The position numbers and the translations under genes were made by a program. Below are positions 5,889-10,332 of a stretch of DNA of 10,332 bases, in pieces (the stretch's first letter is position 1; every line of letters starts with the position of its first letter). Origin of the DNA: CAZVIK01 sp964627045 (GTDB lineage: Bacteria > Acidobacteriota > Terriglobia > Bryobacterales > Bryobacteraceae); NCBI GenBank assembly GCA_964627045.1, contig CAZVIK010000145.1, forward strand, positions 1 through 10,332, given 5' to 3'. The notes beneath the pieces were generated by a model, which did no database searches, was not told the DNA's origin, and worked only from the letters and a program-made list of their open reading frames with translations.

Positions 5889-7822
5889 CCCCCAAGCCGC
5901 GGCTGACCGAGCCGCTGGCCACCGCCGCTACCGGCGCGGTCGTGCGGGCCGCCGAATGGCTCTCCCGTCAACAGCGGCCGGAGGGCTATTGGTGGGGCGA
6001 TCTGACGGCCGACACCACGCTGGAAGCTGATTTCGTCCTGCTCCAGCTCTGGTTGTATCCGCCCGATGGCGGCGTCTGGAACCCTCCCACGCGGGACCTC
6101 GTGGACAAGGCCGTGCGCTCGATTCTCGCCCGCCAGTTGCCCGACGGGGGATTCAACATCTTCGAGAAAGGCCCGGCCGAGATCAGCGCCACGGTTAAGG
6201 CCTACTTCGCCCTGAAGCTGGCCGGGATTCCGCCGCAAAGCAGGGAACTGGCCAAGGCTCGCGAGCGAATTCTCGCGCTCGGCGGCATCCAGGCGGCTAA
6301 TAGCTACACCAAGATTAACCTCAGCCTGTTCGGCCTTTATCCGAGCGAACACCGGCCCTCCATTCCTCCGGAGATGCTGCTGCTGCCGGGCAACTTCATC
6401 TACCAGATGTCGAGTTGGTCGCGCGCGATCGTGGTGCCGCTTTCGATCGTCCACGCCCACAACGCACGGCGTCCCGTTCCGTCCGGCTTTGACCTGAGCG
6501 AGCTGTTTTTGCCCGGCGCGAAAATGACCTACCTGGGCGGCCGTCACGCCTTGAGCTGGCGCAGCCTGTTTTTGGTGGCGGACCGACTCTTCAAAGAGTG
6601 GGAAAAGCGCGCCCCGAAGTGGCCGCGCACATTGGGCATCCGGCGCGCAGAGCGTTGGATGCTGGAGCGCACGCACTACTCGGACGGGTTGGGCGCCATT
6701 TACCCTCCCATGATGTACATCTTGATGGCGCTCGACGTTCTCGGGTACAGCCGCAGCCACCCGGCTTTCGTCGAGGCGCACGATCAGTTCATGCGGCTTC
6801 TCACCGACGACGGGAAGCGGTTCTTCTTCCAGCCGTGCTTCTCGCCCGTCTGGGACACGGCCATCGCCGGCTACGCGCTGGCGCAAAGCGGCGTGGCCGA
6901 GCCCGAATCCCTCCGGCGCATGGCCCGCTGGCTGCTTTCCAAGGAGGTCCGGCGGAAGGGCGACTGGTCGGTCAAGCGCCCGGATACCAAGCCTTCCGGC
7001 TGGTATTTTGAATTTGCCAACGAGTTCTATCCGGACATCGACGACACCGCCATGGTCCTGTTGGCGCTGTCCGGCGTGAGGGGGTCGAACACCGAGGCCC
7101 AGGAGGCGGCCACGCGCCGCGCCGTGCGCTGGTTGCGCGACATGCAGTCCAAGGACGGCGGCTGGGCGGCTTTCGACGTCGATAACAACTGGAGCATGCT
7201 CAGCGAGGTCCCGTTCGCCGACCACAACGCGATGCTGGACCCCACTTGTCCCGACATCACCGGCCGCGTGCTTGAGGCGATGTGCACCTGCGGGGCCGGT
7301 CCCGGCGATCCCGCCATCCGCCGCGCCGTCGCCTACCTGCTCCGCACCCAGGAGGCCGACGGGAGTTGGTACGGGCGCTGGGGCGTCGATTACGTCTACG
7401 GGACCTTCCTGGCTCTGCGCGGGCTGCGCGCGGCGGGCGAGAGCGACCGGGAAGTGCACATTCTTCGCGCAGCCGAATGGTTGCGTTCGGTGCAGAACGC
7501 CGACGGCGGCTGGGGCGAGAGTTGCGCCAGCTACGACAACAAGGTCTTCACTCCCGCCGAAAGCACGGCTTCGCAGACGGCGTGGGCCCTGCTCGGCCTG
7601 CTGGCGGCGGGCGACCACCGAAGTCAAAGCGTCCGCAACGGCGTGGCGTTCCTCGTGGAGAACCAGCGGGAGGACGGCTCCTGGCACGACGCGCTTACCA
7701 CCGGAACAGGGTTCCCAGGGGTGTTCTATCTGACTTACCATCTCTACCGGCAATCGTTCCCGCTTTTGGCGCTGGCCACTTACTTGGATTCCTGCCGCGC
7801 CGCCGGGCGGGAGGAAGCGTGA
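5885..7822 (+). CDS. shc: Squalene-hopene cyclase (Shc/HpnF)
   Basis: 645 residues, normal length for the family. It cyclises squalene to the pentacyclic hopene/diplopterol, working as a monotopic protein on the inner membrane. The protonating D384-I-D-D387-T-A motif (DXDD) is intact, which marks a squalene-hopene rather than an oxidosqualene cyclase. Several QW repeats of the alpha/alpha barrel fold are visible: QQRPEGYWW at about 29-37, QLPDGGF at 84-90, QSKDGGW at 421-427, QEADGSW at 489-495, QNADGGW at 537-543 and QREDGSW at 594-600. GYWWGDLTADTTLEADFVLL near the N-terminus and SPVWDTAIAGYAL also fit the family. The start has a strong ribosome binding site and overlaps the ispH stop; the stop overlaps the GTG of hpnH (GTGA). 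No defect is seen. Confidence 0.97.
   Translation: MTPKPRLTEPLATAATGAVVRAAEWLSRQQRPEGYWWGDLTADTTLEADFVLLQLWLYPPDGGVWNPPTRDLVDKAVRSILARQLPDGGFNIFEKGPAEISATVKAYFALKLAGIPPQSRELAKARERILALGGIQAANSYTKINLSLFGLYPSEHRPSIPPEMLLLPGNFIYQMSSWSRAIVVPLSIVHAHNARRPVPSGFDLSELFLPGAKMTYLGGRHALSWRSLFLVADRLFKEWEKRAPKWPRTLGIRRAERWMLERTHYSDGLGAIYPPMMYILMALDVLGYSRSHPAFVEAHDQFMRLLTDDGKRFFFQPCFSPVWDTAIAGYALAQSGVAEPESLRRMARWLLSKEVRRKGDWSVKRPDTKPSGWYFEFANEFYPDIDDTAMVLLALSGVRGSNTEAQEAATRRAVRWLRDMQSKDGGWAAFDVDNNWSMLSEVPFADHNAMLDPTCPDITGRVLEAMCTCGAGPGDPAIRRAVAYLLRTQEADGSWYGRWGVDYVYGTFLALRGLRAAGESDREVHILRAAEWLRSVQNADGGWGESCASYDNKVFTPAESTASQTAWALLGLLAAGDHRSQSVRNGVAFLVENQREDGSWHDALTTGTGFPGVFYLTYHLYRQSFPLLALATYLDSCRAAGREEA
7809..7815 (+). 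promoter_or_regulatory. Ribosome binding site deciding the hpnH GTG start
   Basis: GGGAGGA lies just before the GTG at 7819, within the last shc codons. It supports the GTG start and the 4-bp GTGA overlap. The other in-frame candidates, ATG at 7849 and ATG at 7990, lack a comparable site. Confidence 0.6.
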
Positions 7823-8931
7823 GATTCCCCCTCCGCTTCACCGCCGGGATGGCGGCTTACATCTTCCGCAACAAGCTCCGGCCTCCTCCGGAGTGGCAGC
7901 GGAACCCGGCCCCCGGCAACGGCGCCTCCAATCCGTTTCGCGTGCTCGGCGCCAACGGCACGAAGCCGCCAAACCGGGGTTCCCACCCGATGATCGGCCG
8001 GCGGTTTCCGCTGGTGTTGATGCTGGAGCCGCTGCACGCCTGCAACCTCACTTGCACCGGTTGCGGCCGCATCCGCGAGTACGAGTCCGCCATCACGAAA
8101 AAGCTCACCCTCGCGCAGTGCCTCGCCGCCGCCGACGAGTGCGGGGCTCCGGTCGTGTCGGTCTGCGGGGGAGAGCCATTGCTGTTTCCCGAGATTGGCC
8201 CCCTGATCGAAGGCTTGCTCGAGCGAGGCCGCCAGATCTACCTTTGCACCAACGGCCTGCTGATCCGCAAGTCCCTCGACCGTTTCCGTCCGGACCCGAA
8301 GCTGTTTTTTAACGTCCACCTGGATGGGCTGGAGGAGACGCACGACCGTGCCGTCGAGCGCCGCGGCGTGTTTCACGAGGCCGTCGAGGGGATTCGCGCC
8401 GCCAAGGCCGCGGGCTTCAAGGTGTCCACCAACACCACGGTTTACCAGGACACCGAACTCCGTGAAATCGAAGCGCTGTTCGAGTTCCTCGCGCCGTTGA
8501 AGCTGGACGGGCACATGCTGGCGCCCGCCTACGGCTACACTTCGGTGGACGACCGCGAGATCTTCATGACCCGTGAGATGGTCCACGAGAAGTTCAAGGA
8601 TGTCGGACGGCTGGCTGCGCGCTTTCCGCTGAGCACCACTCCGGTCTATCTCGACTTTCTTCAAGGGAAGCGTGATCTCCCCTGCACCGCCTGGGGAAAC
8701 CCGACGTACAATACGCAGGGCTGGCGGGGGCCGTGTTACCTGATCAGCGACGCGCATTACGCCACTTTCGAAGGACTCATGACTCAAACCGATTGGGAGA
8801 GTTACGGCTACGGCAACGATCCTCGCTGCGAACACTGCATGATGCACTGCGGTTACGAGCCCTCCGCGGCGTTGGGCATCAACGCGAGGGCTGGGGACGG
8901 CCTCCGCATGCTGCGCTGGCTCGTGCGCTAG
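7819..8931 (+). CDS. hpnH: Radical SAM adenosylhopane synthase (HpnH)
   Basis: 370 residues. HpnH joins the 5'-deoxyadenosyl group of S-adenosylmethionine to hopene, giving adenosylhopane, the first step of C35 side-chain synthesis. The radical SAM cluster motif is C75-N-L-T-C79-T-G-C82, directly after the family block RFPLVLMLEPL (62-72). CGGEPLL follows as the SAM-binding GGE motif, and the C-terminal part has LPCTAWGNPTYN, the GWRGPCYLISD block and CEHCMMHCGYEPSAALG, all typical of HpnH. The N-terminal MRFPLR...AYIFRNKL also matches the family and supports the GTG start. Between that piece and the RFPLV block lies an unusual segment of about 38 residues (22-59), rich in Pro, Gly and Asn, where I expect only a few residues. 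ATG 7990 would start directly at the core but would lose the conserved N-terminus. hpnA follows after 4 nt. Confidence 0.95.
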   Translation: MRFPLRFTAGMAAYIFRNKLRPPPEWQRNPAPGNGASNPFRVLGANGTKPPNRGSHPMIGRRFPLVLMLEPLHACNLTCTGCGRIREYESAITKKLTLAQCLAAADECGAPVVSVCGGEPLLFPEIGPLIEGLLERGRQIYLCTNGLLIRKSLDRFRPDPKLFFNVHLDGLEETHDRAVERRGVFHEAVEGIRAAKAAGFKVSTNTTVYQDTELREIEALFEFLAPLKLDGHMLAPAYGYTSVDDREIFMTREMVHEKFKDVGRLAARFPLSTTPVYLDFLQGKRDLPCTAWGNPTYNTQGWRGPCYLISDAHYATFEGLMTQTDWESYGYGNDPRCEHCMMHCGYEPSAALGINARAGDGLRMLRWLVR

Positions 8932-8935
8932 ATTC

Positions 8936-9910
8936 GTGAAACCGGCTTTGATTACCGGGGCGACCGGCTTCGTCGGCTGGCACGTCGCACGAGCGCTTGC
9001 GGCGCGCGGGCGGCGGTTGCGTGCATTGGTCCGGCCCCCCAAGCGCCCCCTGGATCTTGAGGCGGAGACGGTCCCCGGGGACCTGCGCGACCCCGAATCG
9101 CTGGCGCGCGCCGTTCAGGGCTGTGAAGCGGTGTTCCACGTCGCCGCCGACTACCGCCTGTGGGTCCGCGACCCGGGCGAGATGTACCGCTCCAATGTCG
9201 ATGGTACGCGCAACCTGCTGGCGGCCGCGCGTCGCGCGGGCGTCGAACGCGTGGTCTACACCAGCACAGTCGGCTGCATCGGCCTCGTTTCCGGCGGCCT
9301 CGGCGATGAAACCACTCCCGTGTCGCTCGCCGGGATGGGCGCGCCGTACAAGCGCTCGAAGTTCCTCGCCGAACGGGAGGCGATCGAGGCGGCGCGCGGC
9401 GGACTGCCCGTGGTGATCGTGAACCCCACCGCGCCGGTCGGCGACCACGACTTCAAGCCGACGCCCACCGGCCGGATCATCCTCGATTTCCTGCTCGGGA
9501 GGATGTCGGCCTTCGTCGACACCGGGTTGAACCTGGTGGATGTCCGCGACGTCGCGGCCGGTCATCTGCTGGCCGAGGAACGAGGGACCCCTGGCGAGCG
9601 TTATATCTTGGGGGGAGAGAATCTCACCCTTCAGCAGATCCTGGGCAAACTCGCCTCGATCAGCGGCCGGAGCGCGCCCGCCAGGAGGATCCCGTACGTC
9701 CTCGCCTACGCGGCGGGGCTCGCCAGCACCGGATGGGCGAATGTGACCGGGCGGGAGCCGCGCGTGCCTCTGGACGGCGTGAGGCTTTCCCGTAAGAAGA
9801 TGTTCGTGCGTTACGACAAGGCGGCCGGCTTGCTCGGGTATGCCCCGGGCGGGGTGGACGGCGCGCTCGCGCGTGCCGTCGAATGGTTCCGGAACAATGG
9901 CTACTGCTGA
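8936..9910 (+). CDS. hpnA: Hopanoid-associated NAD-dependent sugar epimerase (HpnA)
   Basis: 324 residues of the extended short-chain dehydrogenase/epimerase fold. It has the N-terminal NAD-binding G8-A-T-G-F-V-G14, TSTVG with the active-site Thr near 111, and Y138-K-R-S-K142 as the YxxxK catalytic pair. The block VNPTAPVGDHDFKPTPTGRI is a hallmark of the hopanoid-associated epimerase subfamily. Its exact substrate is not settled; a role in modifying the sugar-derived side chain is inferred from its constant neighbourhood. The start is GTG at 8936, 4 nt after the hpnH stop, with no clear Shine-Dalgarno sequence, so translation probably depends on ribosomes finishing hpnH. MKPALITGATG is the expected N-terminus, so the start is sound. 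The last 14 bp overlap hpnG. Confidence 0.93.
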   Translation: MKPALITGATGFVGWHVARALAARGRRLRALVRPPKRPLDLEAETVPGDLRDPESLARAVQGCEAVFHVAADYRLWVRDPGEMYRSNVDGTRNLLAAARRAGVERVVYTSTVGCIGLVSGGLGDETTPVSLAGMGAPYKRSKFLAEREAIEAARGGLPVVIVNPTAPVGDHDFKPTPTGRIILDFLLGRMSAFVDTGLNLVDVRDVAAGHLLAEERGTPGERYILGGENLTLQQILGKLASISGRSAPARRIPYVLAYAAGLASTGWANVTGREPRVPLDGVRLSRKKMFVRYDKAAGLLGYAPGGVDGALARAVEWFRNNGYC

Positions 9911-10332
9911 CCCCAGGCCGTTACTGGTTGTGGCCGCCGATCCCCGCGAGTTGGCCGGCCTGTTGCGCCGCTGCCGCGCGGTGAAGCGGATGCGCTGGCC
10001 GGTGCGATTTGCCCGCACAGCCGTCCTTCAGGGGCGCGACTTGTTGCTGGTAGCCAACGGTTGGGGGGCGGCGTTGGCGGGCGAGGCCTGCGAAGTCGCC
10101 TGGAATAAGACGCGCGCCGCCGCGTTGCTCAGCGCGGGTTTCTGCGGCGCGCTCGACCCTTCTCTCGAGGCCGGAAGCATCGTGGTGGCCGGCTGCGTCG
10201 CCGGCGAGGCCGGCGAGCCGCTTTCCGCTTCGCCGTTGGAGTGCGCGCGCCCGCACCGCACGGGAACGCTGGTGTCGGTGGACCGCGTGGTGGCGGACGC
10301 ATCGGAAAAGGCCTCGCTGTCCGGTAACGGGT
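9897..10332 (+). CDS. hpnG: Adenosylhopane nucleosidase/phosphorylase (HpnG), C-terminus cut by window edge
   Basis: 145 complete codons from ATG 9897, open to the right edge. HpnG removes adenine from adenosylhopane to give ribosylhopane, the step after HpnH. Nucleoside-phosphorylase features visible are the first strand LLVVAADPRE, the central N-G-W-G-A-A-L-A-G-E-A purine-nucleoside phosphorylase turn, SAGFCGALDPSLEAGSIVVA (the phosphorylase 'G-F-x-G-x-L' block) and TLVSVDRVVADASEKASL. The purine-binding and C-terminal catalytic parts lie outside the window. The start overlaps the end of hpnA by 14 bp in another frame, with no obvious ribosome binding site, which fits translational coupling. 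The call rests on the motifs and on position after hpnH-hpnA. Confidence 0.9.
   Translation, partial: MATADPRPLLVVAADPRELAGLLRRCRAVKRMRWPVRFARTAVLQGRDLLLVANGWGAALAGEACEVAWNKTRAAALLSAGFCGALDPSLEAGSIVVAGCVAGEAGEPLSASPLECARPHRTGTLVSVDRVVADASEKASLSGNG

Larger units (their letters stand above)
4872..10332 (+). other. Hopanoid operon ispH-shc-hpnH-hpnA-hpnG
   Basis: Five same-strand genes follow one promoter with junctions of -4, -4, +4 and -14 bp and no visible terminator between them. Order follows chemistry: isoprenoid precursor (IspH), cyclisation of squalene (Shc), adenosyl addition (HpnH) and adenine removal (HpnG), with HpnA between. The squalene-forming hpnC, hpnD and hpnE are absent here and may lie beyond the right edge or elsewhere. 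That this is a single transcript is inferred from spacing. Confidence 0.85.

Noticed and set aside
5513..7753. A 746-codon open frame on the minus strand opposite ispH and shc
   Set aside because: It mirrors two certain genes, has low-complexity Arg/Gly/Ala/His-rich content with no recognisable motif, and such long antisense frames are expected in GC-rich DNA with strong third-position bias.
7282..7818. The hpnH frame stays open 179 codons upstream of the GTG start, inside shc
   Set aside because: That part is Arg-rich and unrelated to HpnH, while the overlapping shc frame there has clear QW motifs; the GTG at 7819 has a ribosome site and starts the conserved N-terminus.
7780..10018. Minus-strand frames of 420 and 379 codons opposite hpnH and hpnA
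   Set aside because: Both lie entirely opposite genes with intact catalytic motifs and show no family resemblance.

Overview
The window is GC-rich (roughly two thirds G+C by eye) chromosomal DNA from a Gram-negative, hopanoid-making bacterium. It encodes lipid A/Kdo enzymes (WaaA and LpxK), the last MEP-pathway enzyme (IspH) and a hopanoid cluster. The WaaA-LpxK fusion, the protein style and the gene order suggest an acidobacterium, perhaps of the Solibacter/Bryobacter group. That placement is recollection and inference, not a search result. I see no mobile element, tRNA, rRNA, CRISPR array or phage gene, and the window looks like core chromosome.

Left block, minus strand (1-2016). Reading leftwards from 2016 there is an exported protein of unknown function, then a tandem-domain universal stress protein, then a GNAT acetyltransferase cut by the window edge. 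The GNAT gene has its own TATAAT hexamer just before its ATG.

Middle (2009-4828). A single plus-strand reading frame joins a complete Kdo transferase (WaaA) to a complete lipid A 4'-kinase (LpxK), two consecutive steps of Kdo2-lipid A synthesis. Its start codon sits 8 bp head-to-head with the start of the exported protein. Its 3' end overlaps, antisense, the 3' end of a methylated-DNA-protein cysteine methyltransferase gene (ogt).

Right block, plus strand (4893-10332). This is a tight operon: ispH, shc (squalene-hopene cyclase), hpnH (radical SAM adenosylhopane synthase), hpnA (hopanoid-associated NAD-dependent epimerase) and hpnG (adenosylhopane nucleosidase/phosphorylase, cut by the right edge). 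ispH/shc overlap as ATGA, shc/hpnH overlap as GTGA, hpnH/hpnA are 4 bp apart and hpnA/hpnG overlap by 14 bp. The logic runs from isoprenoid precursors (IspH), through cyclisation of squalene (Shc), to the C35 side chain (HpnH, then HpnG). HpnA probably acts in side-chain chemistry. Squalene synthesis genes (hpnCDE) are not in the window.

The pathway itself is known. The less ordinary points are the WaaA-LpxK fusion, a roughly 38-residue insert near the N-terminus of HpnH, several -10-like hexamers only 6-12 nt from start codons (possible leaderless or very short-leader mRNAs), and the overlapping divergent and convergent gene pairs. I did not find convincing evidence of a wholly new system.
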